Part shown: positions 1-6,623 of the stretch, in pieces
Numbering within the stretch: the first letter of the stretch is position 1
Layout: every line of letters starts with the position of its first letter
Assembly: GCA_902767355.1 (NCBI GenBank)
Contig: CACXHG010000225.1
Span: 1-23,449, forward strand
From: an uncultured Bacteroidia bacterium
GTDB taxonomy: Bacteria; Bacteroidota; Bacteroidia; Bacteroidales; UBA932
DNA length: 23,449 nucleotides
Direction: 5' to 3'
Notes under the pieces: generated by a model
What the model was told of the DNA's origin: nothing
What the model saw: the letters and a program-made list of their open reading frames with translations, nothing else
Database searches by the model: none
Made by a program: the position numbers and the translations under genes

Positions 1-159
1 ACGATCACGAATATGAACGTCACCAACCTGATGGCCCTGCTCCGGCCGGTCGGCCTGCTGGAACGGTTCGACGACCTGATTCCGGAGCAGCCTGCGAATC
101 CATATCTGACGGCAGCGGAGCACTCGCAACAAAGAGTAAGGAGGAAGAACAATGGCTAG
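1..159 (+). CDS. HipB-type XRE-family antitoxin, C-terminal part (5' end outside window)
   Basis: Reading from base 1 in the first frame gives 52 residues ending at TAG (157-159). The visible part runs through a leucine-rich helix (VTNLMALLRPVGLLERFDDL) and then IPEQPANPYL. That is typical of the C-terminal helix and tail of XRE-family antitoxins encoded directly before hipA; the DNA-binding helix-turn-helix itself lies outside the window. The gene overlaps the hipA start by 8 bases, so the two are translationally coupled. Such proteins usually bind and silence the HipA kinase and repress their own operon; that role is inferred from the family and position. The tail ends in a basic run (RVRRKNNG). 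The family call is fairly firm, the exact subfamily is not. Confidence 0.75.
   Translation, partial: TITNMNVTNLMALLRPVGLLERFDDLIPEQPANPYLTAAEHSQQRVRRKNNG
138..144 (+). promoter_or_regulatory. Strong ribosome binding site of hipA inside the hipB end
   Basis: AAGGAGG lies 7 bases before the hipA ATG at 152 and within the last codons of hipB. It fixes the hipA start and fits coupled translation of antitoxin and toxin. Confidence 0.7.
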
Positions 160-1435
160 AAATATAGACAGAGGCCGCTTGAGTGTCATACTCTGGGGCC
201 AGGAGATTGGACAGCTCTGCTGGAACCCGGCGAAGGGAAATTCTTATTTTTTCTTTTCTCCCGAATACCTTTCGTCGGGGCTCGACATTGCTCCGCTGAC
301 CGCCTCATCGAAGAGTCCTGCAGCCCGTTTCGCCATCTATGGCAACACGGATTCCGCGAAGTATCAGAAATTACCACCGTTTATTGCGGATTCTCTCCCA
401 GACGATTGGGGTAACACTCTATTCGACCAGTGGTTTGCGCAGCATCACTATCACGATAAAGACAAGACCCCTCTGGCGAAGCTGTCCTTCGTAGGCAGCC
501 GCGCTATGGGGGCGCTCGAATTCGTCCCTTGCAGCGAAGATGCTTTCAGCCCGAACGAGAAGTTGATGATCCCGAAGCTGTACGACTTGGCGAAGAAAAT
601 CGAACAGGACCGCGAGCAAGCAATCATTTCCCCGGAAGAGACACTTACTCAGAAAGCCTTGATGGCCGTCGGAACATCCGCCGGAGGGCGGTTCAAGAAG
701 GCCATCATTTCAATGGACAAAGCCGGCAACATCTTCTCCGGACAAACCTCTTCAAGAGGCGACAGGAAGTATTACATACTCAAGTTCAATACCCCTGAGT
801 TCTGTCTCTCGGAGATTGAGAAAACTTGGTACGACCTTGCCACCCGGGCCGGGATCACGATGATGCCCTCCCGCCTGATCGAGGTAGAAGGCATCCGTCA
901 TTTCCTGACCGAACGGTTTGACCGCCGCAGCGGGGAGAAGGTTTTCACCCAGAGCCTCGCCGCGATCAACCCCGAAGCGTATTGCTACGAGGACCTCTTC
1001 TCCACCTGCAGGCTGCTCTCCATCCCACAGAACGAATTGAATGAGCTATACTTGCGGATGGTATTCAATGTCCTCTCCAACAATACGGACGATCACGCCA
1101 AGAACTTCTCCTTCATCATGGGAAAGGATGGTTCATGGCACCTTTCTCCGGCTTACGACCTATGCTTCATTTTGAAAACGGCCGCAACTAGTGAGAGGCG
1201 TCACGAATTCTCAGTGCGGGGAAAGTTCGAAGATATAACCACTGCAGACCTGCTGGCCTTCGCCGCCCAGAACGACATCAAAAACCCCACGAAGTACATC
1301 AATAAGGTCAAGGACGCACTCAAGGACTTTAGGTCCCGGGCTTCCGCGAATGGGGTCGCGCCCCTCTTCATCGATATCATTGAGTCCAGGCTCCGCGAGT
1401 TATCTCCAGATATCTTTGCTTCGTTTGCGCGGTAG
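152..1435 (+). CDS. hipA: HipA-family serine/threonine kinase toxin
   Basis: This 427-residue protein is a full-length HipA. Residues 1-125 match the N-subdomain 1 region, including a conserved DDWGN (84-88) and an FVGSRAMGALEF stretch. The Gly-rich loop GTSAGGRFKKA spans 174-184; Ser176 aligns with the autophosphorylated Ser150 of E. coli HipA and Lys183 with Lys157. Lys211 (ILKF) is the probable ATP-binding lysine. The catalytic loop NTDDHAKN is at 311-318 with Asp313 as catalytic base, and SPAYDL (332-337) supplies the metal-binding Asp336. All key residues are present, so the kinase looks active. HipA of E. coli phosphorylates the glutamyl-tRNA synthetase GltX and causes growth arrest; the target here cannot be predicted. 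The gene overlaps hipB by 8 bases. The region is visibly richer in A/T runs than the kor and bam genes, which may suggest acquisition. Confidence 0.93.
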   Translation: MARNIDRGRLSVILWGQEIGQLCWNPAKGNSYFFFSPEYLSSGLDIAPLTASSKSPAARFAIYGNTDSAKYQKLPPFIADSLPDDWGNTLFDQWFAQHHYHDKDKTPLAKLSFVGSRAMGALEFVPCSEDAFSPNEKLMIPKLYDLAKKIEQDREQAIISPEETLTQKALMAVGTSAGGRFKKAIISMDKAGNIFSGQTSSRGDRKYYILKFNTPEFCLSEIEKTWYDLATRAGITMMPSRLIEVEGIRHFLTERFDRRSGEKVFTQSLAAINPEAYCYEDLFSTCRLLSIPQNELNELYLRMVFNVLSNNTDDHAKNFSFIMGKDGSWHLSPAYDLCFILKTAATSERRHEFSVRGKFEDITTADLLAFAAQNDIKNPTKYINKVKDALKDFRSRASANGVAPLFIDIIESRLRELSPDIFASFAR

Positions 1436-1509
1436 GACATATACTCGCTCAGGTTAGCGGTCCAGTAGTTCCCGAAGGAGCCGGCATCTTTAATGGAATC
1501 ACCGTCAAC
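1435..1509 (-). pseudogene. Possible remnant of a surface protein C-terminal region
   Basis: On the - strand this stretch reads VDGDSIKDAGSFGNYWTAN followed by LSEYMS. The GxYWT/S pattern resembles the end of FISUMP-type repeats (Fibrobacter succinogenes major paralogous domain) and similar domains of Bacteroidota surface lipoproteins. It has no start and no upstream coding sequence: the frame runs into short repeats on one side and directly into the hipA stop on the other. The similarity is recognised by eye over about 25 residues, so chance is a real alternative. Confidence 0.3.
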
Positions 1510-1510
1510 A

Positions 1511-1565
1511 CTCGGGATGAAGAGGGATGCGCTCGGGATGACAAAGGGGAAACGCTCGGGATGAC
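1511..1565. repeat. Three copies of a short CTCGGGATGA(C) repeat
   Basis: The core CTCGGGATGA occurs at 1511-1520, 1532-1541 and 1555-1564, at spacings of 21 and 23 bases. The second and third copies extend to cgCTCGGGATGAC. On the - strand the unit reads GTCATCCCGAGCG. Short GTCATxCCGAGCG-like words are common dispersed intergenic repeats in some bacterial genomes. No palindrome or protein-coding sense is evident. Their function is unknown. Confidence 0.6.
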
Positions 1566-1601
1566 AGCAAGGGGCTGGGCCCGGAGCAGCAACGGGTGCC
1601 G

Positions 1602-2537
1602 CTACAACATAAAGAAGAGGGCGACGCCGGCCATGCTGACGGCTACGCCGAGGACCTCCCGGGACCGGATGCGCTGCTTGTATATGAAGGCGTAGGGTAT
1701 CAGTATCAGCACTGGGGTGAGGGCCATCAGCGTGGAGGCGATGCCGGCGCCGGTATATTGCACGGCCATCAGGGACAGGGACACTCCCAGCACAGGCCCG
1801 AAGAGGGTCATAATCAGCACATAGCCCATGGCTTTGCGGTCGCGCGCCGCCGCTTTGAGGCGGGGGAAATCCCGCTGCAGGGCCATCAGCAGCAGGAAGC
1901 CCAGGCTGCCCACGATGGCGCGTATCATTGTGGAGGCGAAGGGCAGCATGGTAGCCATCATCGCGGGCGCCGCGACGGGCACGGCATCGGAATAATGCTG
2001 CATCCCTACTTTGCTGAGCACCAGCCCCACACCCTGCCCCAGCCCGGCGCCTATACCCAGGAGAACCCCTTTGGCGGGGAGTGTCAGACAGACATGACGG
2101 GAGCCGTTGCGGCCGAGGATGGATATTGCGATGCCGGCCAGGGTCACCAGCATTGCGACCGCAGATTTCCAACTGAGGCTCTCGCCCAGAATCGCCCACG
2201 CGGCTATTGCCGAGAACGGGGGCGCCAGGGTCATCAGCAGCTGCCCGAAGCGAGCGCCTATGCTCAGATAACAGTTGAAAAGGCACCAGTCGCCGAACAC
2301 ATACCCTACAATGGCAGAGAGCCCAAGATACAGCCACGCCTTAGCGCTGGCATAAGCCGGGTAAGGGTGGCCAATGGATATCCATAACATTATTGCCAGG
2401 AAGAATATCGCAAGGGTGAGCCGCAGCACATTGGCCGACATCGAGCCGATACGGTGGCTCGCCTTGTCGGCAAAGAGCGCGGTGACGGTCCAGGATGCGG
2501 CCACCACCAATGATATCACCTCCCCCAAATGGTTCAT
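1602..2537 (-). CDS. DMT-superfamily (EamA) transporter
   Basis: This is a 311-residue, very hydrophobic protein with about ten membrane helices arranged as two EamA repeats (roughly residues 5-135 and 155-310). The first repeat ends with a typical APPFSAIAAWAILGESLSW segment and the second with ALTPVLILIPYAFIYKQRI, the usual hallmark of each half. Family members export or import small metabolites, amino acids or nucleotide-sugar-like compounds; the substrate cannot be read from sequence. I chose ATG 2537. An in-frame TTG at 2552 is open but lies on the arm of the strong terminator at 2552-2587, so it is unlikely. No Shine-Dalgarno precedes ATG 2537. The gene follows the korAB terminator by only 14 bases and may depend on read-through. 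Confidence 0.88.
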   Translation of the reverse strand: MNHLGEVISLVVAASWTVTALFADKASHRIGSMSANVLRLTLAIFFLAIMLWISIGHPYPAYASAKAWLYLGLSAIVGYVFGDWCLFNCYLSIGARFGQLLMTLAPPFSAIAAWAILGESLSWKSAVAMLVTLAGIAISILGRNGSRHVCLTLPAKGVLLGIGAGLGQGVGLVLSKVGMQHYSDAVPVAAPAMMATMLPFASTMIRAIVGSLGFLLLMALQRDFPRLKAAARDRKAMGYVLIMTLFGPVLGVSLSLMAVQYTGAGIASTLMALTPVLILIPYAFIYKQRIRSREVLGVAVSMAGVALFFML

Positions 2538-2551
2538 TGCCGGAAAAATCA

Positions 2552-2587
2552 AGCGGGGCGGGGCCTGACTTTAGGCCCCGCCCCGCT
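2552..2587 (-). terminator. Strong intrinsic terminator after korB
   Basis: A perfect 15-bp inverted repeat (arms 2552-2566 and 2573-2587, AGCGGGGCGGGGCCT and its complement) encloses a 6-base loop. On the - strand the hairpin is followed by TTGATTTTT. It begins 12 bases after the korB stop, and the start codon of the downstream transporter lies directly after the T-run. Confidence 0.85.
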
Positions 2588-2599
2588 AAAGCAAACAGC

Positions 2600-3613
2600 C
2601 TACTTCACCTCCCAGGTGGAGCCGCTGTGCAGGAGTTCATCTACCGAGTGAACCTTTGCGGCGGCAGAAACCTCTTCCAGCTGTTTTTGCACGTTGGCAT
2701 CGTAGGTCGTATCTTCCACGTCGCGGATAACGCCCAGCGCTACCGGCAGGTCGTCCTTCATGTCGATGAGCATCGAGTGGATGAAGCTGTCGCGGCGGTG
2801 AGCGTCGTGCACCAGTACATCGTCCAGCGTGTAGCCGTCCTGGCCTATGGTCACGGCCTTCAGGACGCCATTTTCAAGAACAATACCCTTGTCGTTATTG
2901 GCACCGAAAATCATTTTCTCGCCGTGGCGCAGGGTGATGGTCTTATCGGCGCGCACCTCTTTCGCAGAGATGGCCGCGTGGGCGCCGTCGTTGAAAATCA
3001 TGCAGTTCACCAGCATCTCGCACACGGATGCGCCCTTGTGCAGGGCCGCTGCCAGGAATATCTCCTGGTTGGTCTTGATATCCACATCCAGGCCGCGGGC
3101 AAAGAAGGTACCGCGGGCGCCGATTACCAGCTGGCCGGGCGTGAACGGATTCTCTACCGTGCCGTAGGGCGAAGTCTTGGTGATGGCCCCGAACTTGGAA
3201 GTCGGGCTGTACTGCCCCTTGGTGAGACCGTATATCTGGTTGTTGAACAGGATGATATTCAGATCCACATTGCGCCGGATGGCGTGTATGAAGTGGTTAC
3301 CGCCGATGGCCAGGGCATCGCCGTCGCCGCAGGCCTGCCAGACACTGAGTTCGGGACGTGCCACCTTAAGACCGGTGGAGAGCGCCGTGGCGCGGCCGTG
3401 GATTCCGTGGAAACCGAAGGTGTCCATATAGTACGGCAGGCGACTGGAGCAGCCGATGCCGGACACTACCACAAACTTTTCCTTGGCCAGGTCGAGGGCC
3501 TCGCTCACTGCGGGCAGCGCACGCTGCAATGCTGCCAGAACGGCGTGGTCGCCGCAGCCGGGGCACCAGCGAACTTCCTGATTACTCTTGAAATCTTGAG
3601 CTGTATATTTCAT
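2600..3613 (-). CDS. korB: 2-oxoacid:ferredoxin oxidoreductase, beta subunit (probably 2-oxoglutarate)
   Basis: This 337-residue subunit carries thiamine diphosphate and an iron-sulfur cluster. CPGC (17-20) with Cys55 (SGIGCSSR) and Cys204 (NCMIFND) are the probable [4Fe-4S] ligands. GDGDALAIGG (96-105) followed by NVDLNIILFNN is the ThDP/Mg motif. Together with the alpha subunit it converts a 2-oxoacid and CoA to acyl-CoA, CO2 and reduced ferredoxin in the cytoplasm; 2-oxoglutarate is the likeliest substrate for this two-subunit type, but pyruvate or branched-chain acids cannot be excluded. The start at ATG 3613 follows an excellent GGAGGA site at 3621-3626; the frame stays open upstream inside korA. 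The gene starts 13 bases after the korA stop. Confidence 0.9.
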   Translation of the reverse strand: MKYTAQDFKSNQEVRWCPGCGDHAVLAALQRALPAVSEALDLAKEKFVVVSGIGCSSRLPYYMDTFGFHGIHGRATALSTGLKVARPELSVWQACGDGDALAIGGNHFIHAIRRNVDLNIILFNNQIYGLTKGQYSPTSKFGAITKTSPYGTVENPFTPGQLVIGARGTFFARGLDVDIKTNQEIFLAAALHKGASVCEMLVNCMIFNDGAHAAISAKEVRADKTITLRHGEKMIFGANNDKGIVLENGVLKAVTIGQDGYTLDDVLVHDAHRRDSFIHSMLIDMKDDLPVALGVIRDVEDTTYDANVQKQLEEVSAAAKVHSVDELLHSGSTWEVK

Positions 3614-3620
3614 AGTCGTA

Positions 3621-3626
3621 TCCTCC
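3621..3626 (-). promoter_or_regulatory. Ribosome binding site of korB
   Basis: On the - strand GGAGGA lies 7 bases before ATG 3613 and just ahead of the korA end. It decides the korB start against the longer open frame that reaches 3751. Confidence 0.7.
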
Positions 3627-5462
3627 TTAAAGTATTTCGCCGGCAGCGTCCACAATCTCCTTGACGATGAACGGCTGACCCTGAACCTTGTTGTACTGCT
3701 TGTATTCAAACTGCGGCAGGCGGGCCCTGAGATAGTCGGCAAACTGGCCACTGTTGAGCTCGCACACCATTATCTGCCTGAAACCGGCAAACACCTCTGC
3801 GGTATTTTTCGGCAGCGGGTTGATATAGTCGAAATGCGCCAGGGAAACCTTCTTGCCCTGGGCCTGCAGTTGTTTTGCAGCGGTGTAGAGATGGCCGAAA
3901 GTACCGCCCCAGCCCACCAGCAGAAGGTCGCCTGAAGGAGCGCCCTCCACCTTGAGTTCGGGGATGGAGTCGGCCACGGCAGCCACCTTGGCGGCGCGCT
4001 GAGCCACCATGTAGGCGTGGTTTTCGGGGTCGGAAGAGATGGTTCCCGCAGGATTCTTCTCCAGGCCGCCCACGCGATGCTCGAGACCGGCCTTGCCGGG
4101 AATTGCCCAGCTGCGGACAAAGGTCTTGGGGTCGCGCTCGAAAGGCTTGAATGCACCCTCGCAGCTGTCGATAATCGGCGGCTTGATGGCGGGATAATCT
4201 TTCATAGAAGGGATTCGCCAGGGCTCGCTGCCGTTGCCCAGGAAGCCCTCGGTGAGAAGAATCACGGGCATCATGTGCTCCAGTGCCAGTTTTGCGGCAT
4301 TGAACGCCGCGTCAAAGCAGTTGGAGGGAGAGTGCGCCGCCACAATGCAGATGGGGCACTCGCCGTTACGGCCGTAGAGGGCCTGCGCCAGGTCGGTCTG
4401 CTCTGTCTTGGTGGGGATACCTGTGGAGGGGCCGCTGCGCTGCACGTCCACGATCACCAGCGGTAGTTCTGTAATCATCGCCAGGCCCATGGCCTCGCTC
4501 TTGAGGCTCAGTCCGGGGCCGGAAGTGGTGGTCACTGCCAGGGAACCGCCGTAGGCGGCGCCGATGGCGGTGCAAATGCCGGCAATCTCGTCTTCTGCCT
4601 GCATGGTCTTCACATTGAGGTTCTTGTGAAGCGCCAGCTCCTCCAGAATAGCCGTCGCCGGGGTTATGGGATAAGAGCCGCAGAACAGCGGCAGGCCGGC
4701 CTTCTCGGCAGCCGCAATCAAGCCCCAGGCAGTGGCCTGGTTGCCGTTGATATTGCGATATGTGCCCTTGGGCAGGTCTGCAGAGGCAACTGTATAGGTA
4801 TTGGCTATGGCCTGGATATTGGCCGCATAGTTATATCCGTCGAAAAGCACCTTCTTGTTGGGCTCCACCAGCTGGGGTTTCTTCTTGCCGAACTTCTTCT
4901 CCAGATAGGCATAGGTATAATCCAGAGGGCGGTTGAACATATAGAAGCACATGCCCAGGGTGAACATGTTCTTGGAGCGCAGGATCGACTTGACATCGAG
5001 CCCGCTGTCGGCCAGGCTCTCCTTGGTGAGAGAAGTGATGGGCGCCCAGATAATGTTGCGGTCTTCTATGTGGAGTTCTGTTGCGGGGTCGTCAGTTGCA
5101 AAGCCGGCCTTTTTGAGGCCCGCCTCGTTGAACGAATCCACGTCCACAATGATGGTTGCCGTGGGCTTTGCCCACTTGGCGTTGGCTTTGAGCGCGGCCG
5201 GATTCATTGCTACCAGCACGTCGCAGAAATCGCCGGGAGTGTTGACCCCTTCGCTGCCGAAATGCACCTGGAAACCGGAAACGCCGGAAACTGTGCCCTG
5301 AGGGGCACGTATCTCTGCCGGATAGTCGGGGAAGGTAGAGATTTCGTTGCCATAGAGCGCCGATGCATCGGCAAACAGGGTGCCTGTAAGCTGCATGCCA
5401 TCGCCGCTGTCGCCGCAGAAACGGATGACAACGTCTTTTGTGTCAATGACTTTGTGATTCAT
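3627..5462 (-). CDS. korA: 2-oxoacid:ferredoxin oxidoreductase, fused gamma-alpha subunit (probably 2-oxoglutarate)
   Basis: This 611-residue protein fuses two parts. The gamma domain (about 1-195) contains GDSGDGM (17-23) and FPDYPAEIRAPQG (44-56). The alpha part contains the pyrimidine-binding domain: YPITPAT (264-270), Glu290 in MQAEDE, and TTSGPGLSLKSE (312-323). It ends in a transketolase-C-like region around 510-600. The gamma-alpha fusion of about 610 residues is the usual KorA form in Bacteroidota. It partners with the adjacent KorB. No delta (two-[4Fe-4S] ferredoxin) gene is in the cluster, so external ferredoxin should be the direct acceptor. The ATG at 5462 begins right before the gamma domain. 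A 91-base gap with a hairpin separates it from the skp gene upstream. Confidence 0.92.
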   Translation of the reverse strand: MNHKVIDTKDVVIRFCGDSGDGMQLTGTLFADASALYGNEISTFPDYPAEIRAPQGTVSGVSGFQVHFGSEGVNTPGDFCDVLVAMNPAALKANAKWAKPTATIIVDVDSFNEAGLKKAGFATDDPATELHIEDRNIIWAPITSLTKESLADSGLDVKSILRSKNMFTLGMCFYMFNRPLDYTYAYLEKKFGKKKPQLVEPNKKVLFDGYNYAANIQAIANTYTVASADLPKGTYRNINGNQATAWGLIAAAEKAGLPLFCGSYPITPATAILEELALHKNLNVKTMQAEDEIAGICTAIGAAYGGSLAVTTTSGPGLSLKSEAMGLAMITELPLVIVDVQRSGPSTGIPTKTEQTDLAQALYGRNGECPICIVAAHSPSNCFDAAFNAAKLALEHMMPVILLTEGFLGNGSEPWRIPSMKDYPAIKPPIIDSCEGAFKPFERDPKTFVRSWAIPGKAGLEHRVGGLEKNPAGTISSDPENHAYMVAQRAAKVAAVADSIPELKVEGAPSGDLLLVGWGGTFGHLYTAAKQLQAQGKKVSLAHFDYINPLPKNTAEVFAGFRQIMVCELNSGQFADYLRARLPQFEYKQYNKVQGQPFIVKEIVDAAGEIL

Positions 5463-5489
5463 AGTATTTGGTTGATATCTTTACAGCAA

Positions 5490-5522
5490 GTGAGGGCAAT
5501 CAGCTTTAGCGATTCCCCTCAC
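5490..5522 (-). other. Stem-loop between skp and korA
   Basis: GTGAGGG (outer arm) pairs with CCCTCAC; inside, AATC pairs with GATT and GCT with AGC around a 2-base loop, with one G/G mismatch and a bulged T. The following - strand bases (TTGCTGTAAAG) are not a T-run, so this is a poor intrinsic terminator. It may be an RNA processing or leader element of korA, or a weak end of the bamA operon. The rest of the 5463-5553 gap shows no clear promoter. Confidence 0.45.
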
Positions 5523-5553
5523 CGGTATAATTAGTCTGATAAGCCCCTGAGGG

Positions 5554-6093
5554 TTACTGAATCTGTGTGGGCGCCACTTTCTCTGCGGGCACGCCCATAG
5601 CTGCTTTTACAAGCGGAAGCAGATCCACGCCCTGGTTCTCGTTGTAATAAACCAGAGGATTGGAATCCATCCTGAAGACGAAAGAGAGGCCTTTTTCCTT
5701 GGCTATCTTGGCAACTGCGCCTTCGGCTTTCTCCACTATAGGGTTGAAGAGATTCTGCTGGAGCTGCTGAAGGTCTGCACCTGCGGTCTGCTGGAACTGC
5801 TGGATGCGCTGGCTGAGTTCGTTGAGTTCCCTCTCTTTGGACTCACGGATGGCGGCTGTCCAGGTTGCCTGCTTCTGCTGATATGTATTATACTTATTGT
5901 TCAACTCTGTCTGCATAGACTCCATTTCCTCTTCAAGCTCTTTCTGATATGCCTGAAGTCTCACCCTTGCCGAGTCAGCATCTGCGGTGAGCATAACCAG
6001 TTCGGTGACATTGATGTAGCCGAATTTGGAATTCTGGGCGGACAATGTGAAGGCAAAGAGTGTCGCAAAAACGATAAGTGCAATTTTTTTCAT
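5554..6093 (-). CDS. Skp/OmpH-family periplasmic chaperone (distal copy)
   Basis: This 179-residue protein has a signal peptide (MKKIALIVFATLFAFTLSAQ, cut near residue 19-20) followed by KFGYINVTEL, the usual first strand of Skp/OmpH. A long charged and Gln-rich coiled coil covers about 45-125, and a C-terminal return strand reads LSFVFRMD. Skp trimers hold unfolded outer-membrane proteins in the periplasm on the way to the BAM complex. It is the second of two tandem copies after bamA; the previous gene stops 10 bases upstream. The two copies are diverged and not a recent duplication. The C-terminus (AEKVAPTQIQ) is hydrophilic. The family call is firm and the client proteins are unknown. Confidence 0.88.
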   Translation of the reverse strand: MKKIALIVFATLFAFTLSAQNSKFGYINVTELVMLTADADSARVRLQAYQKELEEEMESMQTELNNKYNTYQQKQATWTAAIRESKERELNELSQRIQQFQQTAGADLQQLQQNLFNPIVEKAEGAVAKIAKEKGLSFVFRMDSNPLVYYNENQGVDLLPLVKAAMGVPAEKVAPTQIQ

Positions 6094-6103
6094 AATTATA
6101 AAG

Positions 6104-6610
6104 TTATCTTAAATAGTCAATTACAGCATTTGTAAGGTCATACTTGGGATCCTTGTAAACGATGCCGGTGGTGACAGTCAAATCGAGCACCATAGAGCAG
6201 CCGCGGGATGCCGCAACCTTCTGGATAGCCTCTTCCACTACCTCCTGGATGGGGGAAATGAGCTTCTCGGAGCGCTTGGTAAGTACGCCTTCTTCGCCGA
6301 AATAGCTTTCTTCTTTCTCTTTCACGGCCTTTTCCTTGGCAATGATTTCATTCTCCTTGGCCTGCTGGCTTGCAGTGCTCAGAGAAGACTTCTTGGCCAT
6401 ATAGTCGCGATAGAGGGCGTCGATTGCATCGACATCCTTTTGGATATCGGCTTTATATTTCTCGGCGAGAGAATTGAGTTCCTTCTGTGCATCAAGATAT
6501 TCTTGTATGCAGCTCAGAATTTTTTCGGTGTCAACATAGCCAACACTCTGGGCATTGGCCGTGGCAAATGACATAAAGCAAACTGCCAGAATAAGAAATA
6601 CCTTTTTCAT
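6104..6610 (-). CDS. Skp/OmpH-family periplasmic chaperone (proximal copy)
   Basis: This 168-residue protein has a signal peptide (MKKVFLILAVCFMSFATANA, cut near residue 20) and then SVGYVDTEKIL, the strand that starts Skp-type domains. A coiled coil of about residues 35-125 is rich in Lys, Glu and Ala. It closes with VAASRGCSMVLDLT, the typical C-terminal strand. The gene begins 13 bases after the bamA stop. That position is the classical bamA-skp arrangement seen from Proteobacteria to Bacteroidota and supports a role in handing outer-membrane proteins to BamA. Confidence 0.88.
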   Translation of the reverse strand: MKKVFLILAVCFMSFATANAQSVGYVDTEKILSCIQEYLDAQKELNSLAEKYKADIQKDVDAIDALYRDYMAKKSSLSTASQQAKENEIIAKEKAVKEKEESYFGEEGVLTKRSEKLISPIQEVVEEAIQKVAASRGCSMVLDLTVTTGIVYKDPKYDLTNAVIDYLR

Positions 6611-6623
6611 ATCATTATAGATT

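Noticed and set aside
152..1435. HipA as a truncated or inactive kinase
   Set aside because: The Gly-rich loop, Ser176, Lys211, Asp313, Asn318 and Asp336 are all present and the length is normal.
1511..1565. The repeat cluster as a CRISPR array
   Set aside because: The units are only 10-13 bases, there are three copies, spacers are about 11-12 bases and no cas gene is present.
1201..2337. A 378-codon - strand open frame spanning hipA, the gap and the transporter
   Set aside because: It runs across two real genes in wrong frames; only the part in 1435-1509 looks protein-like and is reported as a remnant.
3614..3751. A longer N-terminus for the korB product
   Set aside because: The extra residues come from korA codons in another frame and resemble nothing; the GGAGGA site before ATG 3613 fixes the start.
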